Notes under the pieces: generated by a model
The model's database searches: none
What the model was told of the DNA's origin: nothing
The model's input: only the letters and a program-made list of their open reading frames with translations
Assembly: GCF_007992175.1 (NCBI RefSeq)
Contig: NZ_BJZT01000025.1
Location: forward strand, 56,781 to 120,780
Reading direction: 5' to 3'
Source: Methylobacterium haplocladii
GTDB lineage: Bacteria; Pseudomonadota; Alphaproteobacteria; Rhizobiales; Beijerinckiaceae
DNA: 64,000 bases
Program-made: the position numbers and the translations under genes
Shown here: positions 9,330 through 17,029 of the stretch, one piece after another
Position numbering within the stretch: position 1 is the stretch's first letter
How the letters are laid out: every line of letters starts with the position of its first letter

Positions 9330-9611
9330 ATGAAATACCTGACCGTCGTCGAATGCCCGGTGGCGTTTCCGGCCGAGAACGACCACGGCCTGTCGAGCAA
9401 GGACATGCTGCCCCGCGCCGGCGTGACCGGCGGGCTCGAGAGCCGTCACGTACGGGTCCTGGACAACCGCATCACCGCGGTCTGCATCTGGACGAGCGAG
9501 GCCAGCGCCAAGCGGTTCTTCGACAGGGACTGGCACGACAAGGCCGCCGCGATCTGGGGCGATGAATACCAGACCCGGTTCGAGGCGATCGACAGCGCCT
9601 CGGCCGCCTGA
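9330..9611 (+). CDS. Small ferredoxin-like fold protein (ABM/YdhR-like), hypothetical
   Basis: 93 residues starting MKYLTVVECPV. The pattern of strand, helix, VRVLDNRITAVCIWTSEASA and then an amphipathic helix RFFDRDWHDKAAAIWG resembles the dimeric alpha-beta barrel family of small monooxygenase-like proteins such as YdhR. No catalytic residues can be named. It follows the CBS-like gene by 127 bp, with a hairpin repeat between, and precedes the P-loop gene by 25 bp, so the last two are probably co-transcribed. Fold assignment is by eye only. Confidence 0.55.
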   Translation: MKYLTVVECPVAFPAENDHGLSSKDMLPRAGVTGGLESRHVRVLDNRITAVCIWTSEASAKRFFDRDWHDKAAAIWGDEYQTRFEAIDSASAA

Positions 9612-9636
9612 CCGATCCGCCGGGGGCGTCGCGACC

Positions 9637-11409
9637 ATGCCGGAGCCCCTCCCGACCAGCGAAGACACCGGCTTCCACGCCTGGAATCCGGGCCTCGTCT
9701 CGGGCCTGCCGCGCCATGTCCGGCCGCTCGCCACCGTCTTCCGGCCCGAGAACGTCGAGACGCCCTTCGCGGAGATTCAGGAACTCAGCGATCTCAGCGG
9801 GCTGCCGGCGACGCAGCTTGCCCTGTTTCGCCCCGAACGCCTCGTCGTCCACGAGGTGCTGATCCGGGTGATGGCCGATCTCTCGGTTCCGCTCGGCGCG
9901 GTCTACGCCGATCTCGGCGTCAACACCCGCCGCATCGCGGCGACGATCTTTCACGAGGGAATCGCGGCGCGTCTCCCGGAGATCGCGGAGCTCCTGGCGT
10001 CGATCCGCGCCCGGGCGGAGGACCTGATCGACGGCGAACTCGCGGCCCTGTTCGACGACCCGGCGCCGGAACGCAGCCGCGAAAAAAAGCCGTTCGGCCT
10101 GCCGTTCTTCGGGCGACGCCCTCAGCCGATCCCCGCCGAGGACTGTCAGGCGCGCGCCCTGCGCCGCCTCGACGACCCGGTGGGCGAGCCCGACAGCCTG
10201 GAACGCTGCACGCGGGACTCCCTGCGGACCGTCGTGGCGAGCGTCGTCGGCCGCCAGGGTTTCCTGATCCGCGACAGGGCGCTGCTGCGCCGCCTCGCCG
10301 CCATCCTCGTCTCGAACGCCCATGGCAGCCGGCGGATCGGCGCGACCATCGAGCCCTGGATCGCGGAAGTCGTCGCGCGAAACGGCTATCGCCGGGTCGG
10401 CGCGCAGGACCGGCCGGTGGTCATGAACGTCAAGGGCGCCTCGGCCTCGGGCAAGAGCACCATCCGCCCCTACCAGCGCGCCCTCGTCGAGCGCACCGGC
10501 GCCGACTGGTCGGATTTCGCGGTGATCACGCCGGACGTCTGGCGGAAGTTCCTGCTCGACTACGACAGTCTCGGGCCGGCCCGGCGCTATGCCGGGCCGC
10601 TGACCGGCCACGAGGTCGAGATCATCGACGCCAAGCTCGACCGCTACATGGCCCGCAAGGCGGCGGAGGGCCGGATCTCGCACCTGCTGATCGACCGCTT
10701 CCGCTTCGACAGTTTTTCCGCCGACGCCCGGGGCGACGGCACCAGCCAGCTGCTCACCCGGTTCGGGCACCGGATCTACCTGCAGTTCATGGTCACCCCG
10801 CCCGAGGCGACGGTGGAGCGGGCCTGGAAACGCGGCGAGGAATTCGGGCGCTACAAGGCGGTGGAGGATCTCCTCGCCCACAACGTCGAGGCCTTCGCCG
10901 GCATGCCGCGGCTGTTCTTCCTGTGGGCGCTGCGCACCGACAAGGCGGTGGCGTTCGAGTTCCTCGACAACACCGTGCCGGAGGGCGAGACACCGCGCAC
11001 CATTGCCTTCGGCAGCAACGGCGCCATGACCATCCTCGACGCGCGGGCGCTTCTCGACATCGACCGCTTCCGCAGGATCGACATCCACGCGCGCACCCCC
11101 AGGGAGGTCTATGCGGGCGTCGACCTGGCCCCGGAGCGCAATGCCGGCTTCCTGCGGGACTGCCTCGGCCGGCTTGCGAGCGTCCACTTCGCCGAGCGCG
11201 ACACCGGCCGCGTCTTCGCCCAGTTCGCGCGAGCGCGCCTCGTCGGCCTCGATCGCACGGTGCTCGAGCGTGTCTGCGCGGATGACGGGATGCGGGACGC
11301 GCTGCTGGCTGCAGGCCTGTCGGGAGATCTTCCGGAGGTGGCGGGGATCACGGAAACGCTACGCCCCGAGGAGAGCTCGACCCTCGGCGCCTGGGGAGGA
11401 AGCCTGTAG
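9637..11409 (+). CDS. Large P-loop protein of unknown function (kinase-like)
   Basis: 590 residues. An N-terminal domain of ~260 residues matches nothing I can name. A Walker A motif, KGASASGKSTI, lies near residues 265-276, and the C-terminal half has VITPDVWRKFLLDYD and LLIDRFRFDSF, which resemble the substrate and Walker B parts of small-molecule or zeta-toxin-like kinases. No signal peptide or membrane segment. ATG 9637 is preferred to the upstream frame start because homology-like sequence begins there; the ribosome site is weak. It may be co-transcribed with the 93-aa gene. The link to oxalate metabolism is by position only. Confidence 0.6.
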   Translation: MPEPLPTSEDTGFHAWNPGLVSGLPRHVRPLATVFRPENVETPFAEIQELSDLSGLPATQLALFRPERLVVHEVLIRVMADLSVPLGAVYADLGVNTRRIAATIFHEGIAARLPEIAELLASIRARAEDLIDGELAALFDDPAPERSREKKPFGLPFFGRRPQPIPAEDCQARALRRLDDPVGEPDSLERCTRDSLRTVVASVVGRQGFLIRDRALLRRLAAILVSNAHGSRRIGATIEPWIAEVVARNGYRRVGAQDRPVVMNVKGASASGKSTIRPYQRALVERTGADWSDFAVITPDVWRKFLLDYDSLGPARRYAGPLTGHEVEIIDAKLDRYMARKAAEGRISHLLIDRFRFDSFSADARGDGTSQLLTRFGHRIYLQFMVTPPEATVERAWKRGEEFGRYKAVEDLLAHNVEAFAGMPRLFFLWALRTDKAVAFEFLDNTVPEGETPRTIAFGSNGAMTILDARALLDIDRFRRIDIHARTPREVYAGVDLAPERNAGFLRDCLGRLASVHFAERDTGRVFAQFARARLVGLDRTVLERVCADDGMRDALLAAGLSGDLPEVAGITETLRPEESSTLGAWGGSL

Positions 11410-11452
11410 CGGCCGACACCGTGTCCGCTCGGTCGGTTCGGCGGTGCGCATT

Positions 11453-11640
11453 CCCCTCTCCCGGCACGCGGGGAGGGGCCTTCATGGACCTCGTCGTCCA
11501 TGAAGGGAGCGAAGCCGAAGCGAAGGTGAGGGGGCGGTGCCGGAAGAGTCTCCTCCGGTGAAGCCCCCTCACCTTCGGCTGCCGCCTCGCTTCGGCGACG
11601 ACAAGGTCGCCGAAGCCCTCTCCCCGCGCGCGGGGAGAGG
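11453..11640. repeat. Nested-palindrome repeat family B, copy 2
   Basis: Contains CGGCACGCGGGGAGGGG, a CTTCATGGACCTCGTCGTCCATGAAG hairpin, GTGAGGGGGC...GCCCCCTCAC and a terminal CTCCCCGCGCGCGGGGAG palindrome. Module order differs from the copies at 3356 and 17030. It lies just after the 3' end of the P-loop gene. Confidence 0.7.
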
Positions 11641-11861
11641 AAGTGCGCGCGATCCGAAAAGATCTATCGGAGGCCGTGGGGAAATACCGCGTGGCAGCAT
11701 CGGTGTCGGACGAAACGACACGAGACGGAGAAAATCGCGGCGAAAGCGCGCCTCAGCATGCACTATGCGCATAACTGCATCTGGTATTTTGTACTTCATA
11801 TCCAAAATGGCATGGGCTATCACCCGCTTGTCGCACCGCAACATCGGTTCAAGAGGCCGCC

Positions 11862-12020
11862 ATGCTCGCTACCGCCCTCGTCGCTCTCGTCCTTCTCTTC
11901 GCCCTTCAGGGCCTGCTCGTCGTCAAGCTCGCCGACAAGCTGACCGCCAACGCCGCGACCAGCCGTGACGGCCGCAACGGAAACCTTCAGGACGCCGGCC
12001 GGTACGCGCAGCTCGCCTGA
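11862..12020 (+). CDS. 52-aa single-helix membrane protein
   Basis: Starts MLATALVALVLLFALQ, a single hydrophobic helix of ~20 residues, followed by a positively charged then polar tail (KLADKLTANAATSRDGRNGN). AAGAGG lies 5 bases upstream of the ATG. The predicted topology is N-out with a cytoplasmic tail. The GC-rich codon pattern is good for the genome. No family recognised. It sits in the oxalate locus between the P-loop gene and the convergent 54-aa ORF. Confidence 0.55.
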   Translation: MLATALVALVLLFALQGLLVVKLADKLTANAATSRDGRNGNLQDAGRYAQLA

Positions 12021-12034
12021 ACCGCGTCGAACCG

Positions 12035-12199
12035 TCAGAGGCTCCGGACCGCGCGTTCGGCCTGTCCTGAAGAGGCTGCGGCGATGACGGTGAGGTCGGC
12101 CAGCTCGGCCGACATCCCGCCGTCGGCATGCGATGGGATCGGGGGTTCCGCGTCCTGCCCGAAGGCTTCCGCGAGGAGGGCCAGGGGTTCATCGATCAT
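12035..12199 (-). CDS. 54-aa acidic protein behind an oxalate-type operator
   Basis: Starts MIDEPLALLAEAFGQ and ends ERAVRSL. It is acidic and apparently soluble, with no recognised domain. ATG 12199 has GGGAGGAA 4-11 bases upstream, as strong as that of oxlT1. The in-frame extension to 12271 would run through the operator and is rejected. The operator 12258-12276 lies 59 bp upstream. The gene is downstream of frc2 on the same strand (132 bp from the frc2 stop), so it may be made both from its own promoter and by read-through. Possibly a small regulator or subunit; function unknown. Confidence 0.6.
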   Translation of the reverse strand: MIDEPLALLAEAFGQDAEPPIPSHADGGMSAELADLTVIAAASSGQAERAVRSL

Positions 12200-12257
12200 C
12201 GCGTTCCTCCCGGACCGCCGCCCGTCGCAAGAGCGAAGCGCCTGCACGAATCCTGTA

Positions 12258-12276
12258 TTGGTATTTGGCATACCAA
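12258..12276. promoter_or_regulatory. Operator 4 of the proposed oxalate regulon
   Basis: TTGGTAT-TTGGC-ATACCAA, a perfect 7-bp inverted repeat with a 5-bp spacer. It is in the gap between the frc2 stop (12332) and the 54-aa ORF start (12199), so its target is the small ORF. Confidence 0.72.
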
Positions 12277-12331
12277 TCTCGGGTCTGTCAATATATTGCA
12301 GGCTCGCGCCTGCGTCGGATTGCGCCTGCCA

Positions 12332-13612
12332 CTATTCTGCAGCCACCCTCTGAACGGCCCCGGTGGCCCCCGAGCCCAGAATTTTTGCGATCTCGGTGTC
12401 CGAGCAGCCGAGCACGTCGCGAAGAATCTCGTCGGTATGCTCGCCGAGGAGCGGCGAGCGCGTGATCGACACGGAGTTCGCCGAGAGCTTGATCGGGTTG
12501 CCGACTGTCAGATACGGGCCGCGCGTCGGGTGCTCGACTTCGACCACCGTCCCACTGGCGCGTAGCGCCTCGTCCTCGGCGATCTCCTTCATGGACAGGA
12601 TCGGCCCGCACGGGATGTCGTAGGCGTTGAGGATCTCCATCGCCTCGAGCTTGTCGTGCTTCATCGTCCACGCCTCGATGCGCGTGAAGATCTCGTTGAG
12701 ATGCGGCAGCCGGGCTTTCGGAGTCACGTAGTCCGGGTCGGTCTTCCAGCCGGGCTCGCCGATGATGTCGCAGATCGGCTCCCAGACCGCCCCTTGCGTG
12801 ATGAAGTAGATGTAGGCGTTGGGGTCCTGCTCCCAGCCCTTGCATTTGAGGATGCGCCCGGGCTGGCCACCGCCTGAATCGTTGCCGGCGCGCGGCACGG
12901 ATTCGCCGAATTCCACGCCCTCGCCGAACTGGCTGTATTCCGGGAGCGGCCCGTGCGCGAGGCGCTGCTGGTCGCGCAGCTTCACCCGGCAGAGGTTGAG
13001 CACCCCGTCCTGCATGGCGCAGTCGACGCGCTGGCCCCGGCCGGTCTGCGTGCGGTGGTACAGCGCCGTGACGATGCCGAGCGCGAGGTGCAGCCCGGTG
13101 CCGGAATCGCCGATCTGGGCGCCGGAGACCGTCGGCAGGCCGTCGCGCCAGCCGGTGGTGGAGGCGGCCCCGCCCGCGCATTGCGCGACGTTCTCGTAGA
13201 CCTTGCAATCCTGGTAGCGGCCCGGCCCGAACCCTTTCACGGAGGCGAGGATCAGGCCCGGATTGGCCGCCTGCAAGGCCTCCCAGGTCAGGCCCATGCG
13301 GTCGAGGGCGCCCGGCGCGAAGTTCTCGACGAGGACGTCGCATTCGCGGATCAGCCGCCAGAGGACCTCGCGGCCCGCGGCGTTCTTGGCGTCGATGGTG
13401 ATCGAGCGCTTGTTGTGGTTCAGCATCGTGAAATAGAGGCTGTCGACGCCCGGGATGTCCTGCAGTTGCTGCCGCGTGGCGTCGCCGGTGCCGGGCCGCT
13501 CGACCTTGATCACGTCGGCACCGAACCAGGCGAGGAGTTGCGTGCAGGTCGGGCCGGACTGGACATGCGTGAAGTCCAGGATTCTCACCCCGTCGAGTGG
13601 CGTGCCCGTCAT
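12332..13612 (-). CDS. frc: Formyl-CoA transferase paralogue (CaiB/BaiF family)
   Basis: 426 residues, full length for the family. Class III CoA-transferase, predicted to transfer CoA from formyl-CoA to oxalate. [12 protein letters not shown] carries Asp169 by my count, the same number as the catalytic Asp of the Oxalobacter enzyme. The N-terminal [20 protein letters not shown] and C-terminal [11 protein letters not shown] are typical. The active-site glycine loop reads DSGGGQPG (Ser246) where copy 1 has GGGGQPG, which could change substrate preference. ATG 13612 has GGGAGGAGAC before it. Operator 13783-13801 lies 171 bp upstream and the GntR gene is divergent. Confidence 0.9.
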   Translation of the reverse strand: MTGTPLDGVRILDFTHVQSGPTCTQLLAWFGADVIKVERPGTGDATRQQLQDIPGVDSLYFTMLNHNKRSITIDAKNAAGREVLWRLIRECDVLVENFAPGALDRMGLTWEALQAANPGLILASVKGFGPGRYQDCKVYENVAQCAGGAASTTGWRDGLPTVSGAQIGDSGTGLHLALGIVTALYHRTQTGRGQRVDCAMQDGVLNLCRVKLRDQQRLAHGPLPEYSQFGEGVEFGESVPRAGNDSGGGQPGRILKCKGWEQDPNAYIYFITQGAVWEPICDIIGEPGWKTDPDYVTPKARLPHLNEIFTRIEAWTMKHDKLEAMEILNAYDIPCGPILSMKEIAEDEALRASGTVVEVEHPTRGPYLTVGNPIKLSANSVSITRSPLLGEHTDEILRDVLGCSDTEIAKILGSGATGAVQRVAAE

Positions 13613-13782
13613 CGTCTCCTCCCGGGGAGCTGCTTTTCTGTCGCGGGTCCCGGCCGGGCCTCTAGCGGTCCCGTACCGAGACAGGCGCCGCCCGGAAGCG
13701 GGAAGCCCGGTTCGACTGCGTGCCGACCGGAACGGGGGCGCAGCGGGGGCGAAAGCTTCGTGGTTCGACGACTCGCGCGATA

Positions 13783-13801
13783 TTGGCATACCAAATACCA
13801 A
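13783..13801. promoter_or_regulatory. Operator 5 of the proposed oxalate regulon (frc2/gntR divergent region)
   Basis: TTGGCAT-ACCAA-ATACCAA, 18 of 19 bases identical to operator 1. It lies between frc2 (start 13612) and the GntR gene (start 13965), so it could control both. The rest of the 350-bp divergent region shows no gene. Confidence 0.75.
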
Positions 13802-13964
13802 CGGTCAATTTGGCCTGCGTCCAGGTGGTGCGACCGTTTCGGACCATGCCCTGCCAAGCGGAACCGCCGCCTTGTGTTTCCAGCGGTGAGCCGCCATGGT
13901 CCGGGCGGTTCGCGAGGCCTCGGCGCGCTCGAACCGAAGCCAGTACTGGACTGATACTGACGTG

Positions 13965-14648
13965 ATGCAGACTTTTACCATAAAGCCGATCGTCCCGGCG
14001 ACGAGTTTGCGGACGCTGGCGTATGAAGCGCTGAAATCCGCGATCACCAACATGGACATCTACGGCCAGACCGGGGACGTCCGTCTCGACGAGCGCGGCC
14101 TGTCGCAGACGCTCGGTGTCAGCCGCACGCCGATCCGCGAGGCGCTGACGGTGCTGGAGCAGGAAGGCTTCGTGCGCAACGAGCCGCGGCGCGGCGTCTT
14201 CGTCGTCCGCAAGACCCGCAAGGAGATCGTCGGCATGATCCAGGCCTGGGCGGCCTTGGAGAGCATGGCCGCGCGCCTCGCCTGCGAGCGCGCCTCGGAC
14301 GACGACCTGAAATGCATGCGCACGATGTTCCCCGAATTCTTCGAGGGAACGCCGGCCGACCATCTCGCCGAATATTCGGAAGCCAACATCCGCTTCCACC
14401 AGAAGATCATCTCGCTCGGCCATTGCGAGGTGATCCAGGATCTCTGCAGCAACCTGCTGATGCACGTGAAGGGCATCCGCAACATCTCGCTGCGCCAGGG
14501 TGACCGCGCCGAGACGTCGATCGCGGAGCACATCCAGATCATTGAAGCGCTCGAGGCGCGCGATGCGGAGAAGGCCGAGCGCCTCGTGCGCGACCATGGG
14601 CTCGGCTTGGCCGTCCACGTCGAACGCTACGGCGACCACCTCGACTGA
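13965..14648 (+). CDS. GntR-family regulator, FadR/FCD subfamily
   Basis: 227 residues. N-terminal winged helix: LDERGLSQTLGVSRTPIREALTVLEQEGF..RGVFV, the GntR signature. C-terminal all-helical FCD domain from ~residue 90, with EANIRFHQKIISLGH and SIAEHIQIIEALEARDAEKAE supplying the Asp/His metal-site positions typical of FCD domains. Such proteins bind short inverted repeats and are released by carboxylate or acyl-CoA ligands. Neighbouring oxalate genes carrying a common inverted repeat make it the likely local regulator, with oxalate, oxalyl-CoA or formyl-CoA as possible ligand (inference). ATG 13965 is chosen; an in-frame GTG at 13896 cannot be excluded. Confidence 0.87.
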   Translation: MQTFTIKPIVPATSLRTLAYEALKSAITNMDIYGQTGDVRLDERGLSQTLGVSRTPIREALTVLEQEGFVRNEPRRGVFVVRKTRKEIVGMIQAWAALESMAARLACERASDDDLKCMRTMFPEFFEGTPADHLAEYSEANIRFHQKIISLGHCEVIQDLCSNLLMHVKGIRNISLRQGDRAETSIAEHIQIIEALEARDAEKAERLVRDHGLGLAVHVERYGDHLD

Positions 14649-14718
14649 CCGGCCGGGCGCTGGCCAGGGGCCGTTTCGTACCGTCTCCGGTTGATCGATT
14701 CGATTGGTGCGCGTGCCA

Positions 14719-14815
14719 CCTCTCCCCGCGTGCGGGGAGAGGCCCGCATGGACGTCGTCGTCCATGCGGGAAGCGGAGGCGAAGCCGAAGCGACGGTGAG
14801 GGGGCGCCGTCGAAG
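14719..14815. repeat. Nested-palindrome repeat family B, partial copy
   Basis: CCTCTCCCCGCGTGCGGGGAGAGG followed by CGCATGGACGTCGTCGTCCATGCG and GAAGCCGAAGCGACGGTGAGGGGGC. It is the half-element seen in the longer copies, lying after the gntR stop. Confidence 0.65.
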
Positions 14816-14963
14816 GCGTCGACATGCCTTTCCTCGCCCCCTGTGCGAGGAGGACCGGCGTAGCGCGGTGGAGCGGGCAGCACCGGGACCATTCCGGCAT
14901 CGTCGCCCCCCAAAGCTGGAGGAGAGACGCGAACCGAGCCGAAGGATTCAACCAGAATCCGTC

Positions 14964-15647
14964 TCAGTCCTCGACCTCGGCGCGGGCGTTGAAGGACAGC
15001 GAGCGGCGCTCGCCGGGGCCGTCGAACGGCTCGACGCCGTGCAACAGCCAGGCCGGAAACGTGTAGAGCACGCCGACCTCGGGCGGCACGCTCAGCAGCG
15101 TCTTGGCGAAGCGTTGCTTGCCGCCGGTGAGGAAGTTCAGGTAGCCGGCCTTGCGCCCGGAGATGTAGGTCTTGCCCAGCTCGGACTCTGCGGGCGGCGC
15201 GGGGGCCTTGAGGTAGAGCACGCCCGAGAGATCGCCGGAATGGAAATGCACCGGACTCGGCGTCCCGGCATGCTGGCTGACGATCCAGATCCGGTCGATC
15301 TCGATATGCTTCGGCGCGACACCCTCCGCCGCCAGCACGTAGCGCAGGAGCCGGTCTTCGATGGCGGCCACGAGGGAATCCCTGCCACCGGCGCAAGCCA
15401 CCTCCGGCGGCACGAGGAACTCCCGATCGCCGGACAGGACATGCCGGTCGGCGAAGGCGTCGAGGCGCGCCAGGAGCTCGGGCGAGACCCGCGTCCGCCC
15501 GATCAGCGGCCCGAACGGCGACAGCATCTCCAGCGGCGGATCACCGGCATCGCGCGCCATCGCCGCCGCACCGGCCTCGTATTTGCGCAAGGCGCGGGTC
15601 TTCTGCGCGACGTCGCGGCTGCGCAGGGCGTCGGTCTCGCCGGTCAT
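14964..15647 (-). CDS. Putative 2OG-Fe(II) oxygenase family protein
   Basis: 227 residues. The fold signature is HFHSGDLSGVLYLK with the His-x-Asp type iron ligands, a later LLHGVEPF supplying the distal His, and RRSLSFN with the Arg that would hold 2-oxoglutarate. This matches the uncharacterised family of putative 2OG-Fe(II) oxygenases (TIGR02466-like, from memory). Soluble, no signal peptide. ATG 15647 has GCAGGGAG upstream. No operon partner; the next minus-strand gene is frc2 beyond gntR. Substrate unknown. Confidence 0.65.
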   Translation of the reverse strand: MTGETDALRSRDVAQKTRALRKYEAGAAAMARDAGDPPLEMLSPFGPLIGRTRVSPELLARLDAFADRHVLSGDREFLVPPEVACAGGRDSLVAAIEDRLLRYVLAAEGVAPKHIEIDRIWIVSQHAGTPSPVHFHSGDLSGVLYLKAPAPPAESELGKTYISGRKAGYLNFLTGGKQRFAKTLLSVPPEVGVLYTFPAWLLHGVEPFDGPGERRSLSFNARAEVED

Positions 15648-15724
15648 ACGGGCTCCCTGCAGGGGTGATCCTCCGATGAGATACACGGGCAAGCCCCATG
15701 GCGCGACCGGTCGGCCGAGACCGC

Positions 15725-15752
15725 AGGACAATCGGGTGAACCCGATTGTCCT
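15725..15752. repeat. Perfect 13-bp inverted repeat
   Basis: AGGACAATCGGGT-GA-ACCCGATTGTCCT. A weaker relative, CAATCGGG-CTTCA-CCCGATTG, lies at ~15883-15903, about 150 bp away in the same gap. The 15648-16000 gap holds these two hairpins and no supportable gene. Possible paired transcription ends or an old repeat element. Confidence 0.5.
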
Positions 15753-16000
15753 GGTTTATTGCTCGGCCTCAGGCGCCGGCGGCCGCATCCGCGGCCTTGG
15801 CTGTCGCTCCGCTCGACGCTTTGCAGGACTTGCATCCTGCACAGCCCGCTGCGCGGGGCGCTCTTCGCGCCCGGAGCATCGACAATCGGGCTTCACCCGA
15901 TTGCCCTGGCCGAGACCGCCAAGACACGCCTGCCCCAAAATCGCCTCAACTGAGGGGTGTCCTCACACCCTCACGCCTTGGTAGATGCAAGGAGGCAACA

Positions 16001-16252
16001 ATGTCGTTCGATGTCGTTTTCACCCGCTCGGCACAGAGCGTGGCGGCCGACCATGGTGATCTTCCGACCTTGGAAGAACGCACCCGGGACGAAATCGCGG
16101 ATCTTCCCGGCGAAGGCCTCGAAGAACTGGAAAAGCACTTCTTCCATGCCTTCGCGCTGGACGACGGGACCGAGTTCATCTGTTCGCTGACGGCCGACGG
16201 CGCCGTGCGCGTCGATGCCTGCGCCAACGAGGATCTTTCGCAGGCGGCCTAA
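16001..16252 (+). CDS. 83-aa acidic hypothetical protein
   Basis: Starts MSFDVVFTRSAQSVAADHGD and is strongly acidic (EERTRDEIADLPGEGLEELE), soluble and without a recognised domain. A strong ribosome site, AAGGAGG, lies 7 bases before the ATG. A long hairpin with T-run directly overlaps its stop codon, which supports it as a real, separately transcribed gene. No function can be assigned. Confidence 0.65.
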   Translation: MSFDVVFTRSAQSVAADHGDLPTLEERTRDEIADLPGEGLEELEKHFFHAFALDDGTEFICSLTADGAVRVDACANEDLSQAA

Positions 16253-16296
16253 GCAGACTCGCGTTGGCAAGCCAACGCGAGTCTGCTTAGGTTTTT
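16251..16296 (+). terminator. Intrinsic terminator of the 83-aa gene
   Basis: An 18-bp perfect stem (16251-16268 with 16271-16288, AA loop) followed by AGGTTTTT. The stem begins inside the stop codon of the gene. Confidence 0.85.
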
Positions 16297-16304
16297 ATGG
16301 TGTC

Positions 16305-16349
16305 GCAGGTTTTGGTCGGAAAGCCGCAGGGCACCTTTCCGAAACCTGC
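16305..16349. repeat. 45-bp hairpin repeat C, copy 2
   Basis: GCAGGTTTTGG at the left end pairs with GAAACCTGC at the right end, with an inner CGGAAAG...CTTTCCG stem. Same length and plan as 9266-9310. It ends one base before the stop codon of the SGNH hydrolase gene, so it may serve as its 3' end. Confidence 0.65.
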
Positions 16350-16901
16350 TTAGCGCCGGGCCGGTGCCCGCGTCCTGCCCGGTGGCGTCAGCGCCGCGAT
16401 CACCTGCGGAGCCAGTTCCTCCGCGATCCGGGCATGGCCGTCCCGTGAGATGTGGATCCCGTCCCACTGGTAGATCTCGCGGGGAAACACCGGGTCGTAA
16501 ACGATCGCGCGGATGCCGCGCCCGGTCAGCCGCGCCACCATCGCGTCGATGTTCGTCGCCCGCCGCTCCCGCGTCCCGAAGAACCTCAGGTCGTTGGCGC
16601 CGGGCTGAAGCACCACGAGCTGCGTCCCGTCCGGCACGGCGGCGTCGAGCCTCCCGAGCATGCCCGACGTCGTATCGAAGGCCCGGCCGGCATTGATCAC
16701 GCGCACGTCGAGCCCGCGCTCGCGCAACAGGACTTCGAGCTTGGCCGGATAGGCGGCCGCCTCGCCGACGCCCCAGCCGGAGGTGTTGCTCGCCCCGACT
16801 GCGACGACCGTGAGCGTGGCGGCCTGCGCCGCGGGAGGGGCCGCGCCCGCCAGAGCGAGGGCCGGGACGAGGGCTTTCAGCGTCGCGCGCAGTCGGTTCA
16901 T
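16350..16901 (-). CDS. SGNH/GDSL hydrolase, exported, TesA-like
   Basis: 183 residues with a signal peptide (hydrophobic ~residues 10-27, then AQAATLTVVAVG), so probably periplasmic. Block I is VAVGASNTSGWGVG, with Ser after Ala-Ser-Asn replacing the usual GDS; block III is PGANDLRF (GxND); block V is DGIHISRDGH with the catalytic Asp and His. The family includes thioesterase I/protease I/lysophospholipase L1 and arylesterases. Length fits TesA (~180-210). The nucleophile in GASN should be Ser; the Asp-to-Ala change in GDS is tolerated in some members. No operon partner. Confidence 0.78.
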   Translation of the reverse strand: MNRLRATLKALVPALALAGAAPPAAQAATLTVVAVGASNTSGWGVGEAAAYPAKLEVLLRERGLDVRVINAGRAFDTTSGMLGRLDAAVPDGTQLVVLQPGANDLRFFGTRERRATNIDAMVARLTGRGIRAIVYDPVFPREIYQWDGIHISRDGHARIAEELAPQVIAALTPPGRTRAPARR

Positions 16902-17029
16902 GGTCCCGATTCCATCGTCGCGGGCGCCGCCTCGCCCCCGTCCTCCGGCACCCTGTTACGCCGGACGCCGGACGACCGAAACCTCGGGGCTCAGATGGTT
17001 TCCGGTTGACCCGCTCGGGCTGCGCGCAT

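Noticed and set aside
11447..11640. CRISPR-like array from repeated palindromes
   Set aside because: Units are not evenly spaced, there are no unique spacers and no cas gene; this is repeat family B.
11778..11800. Possible sixth GGTAT-type operator before the 52-aa gene
   Set aside because: GGTAT is followed at the right distance by ACTTC, not ATACC. Only one half site is intact, so it is below the standard of the other five.
14500..15396. 285-aa minus-strand frame over gntR end and repeat region
   Set aside because: It runs through a palindromic repeat and antisense to gntR, with Arg-rich composition. The 2OG oxygenase frame is the real one there.
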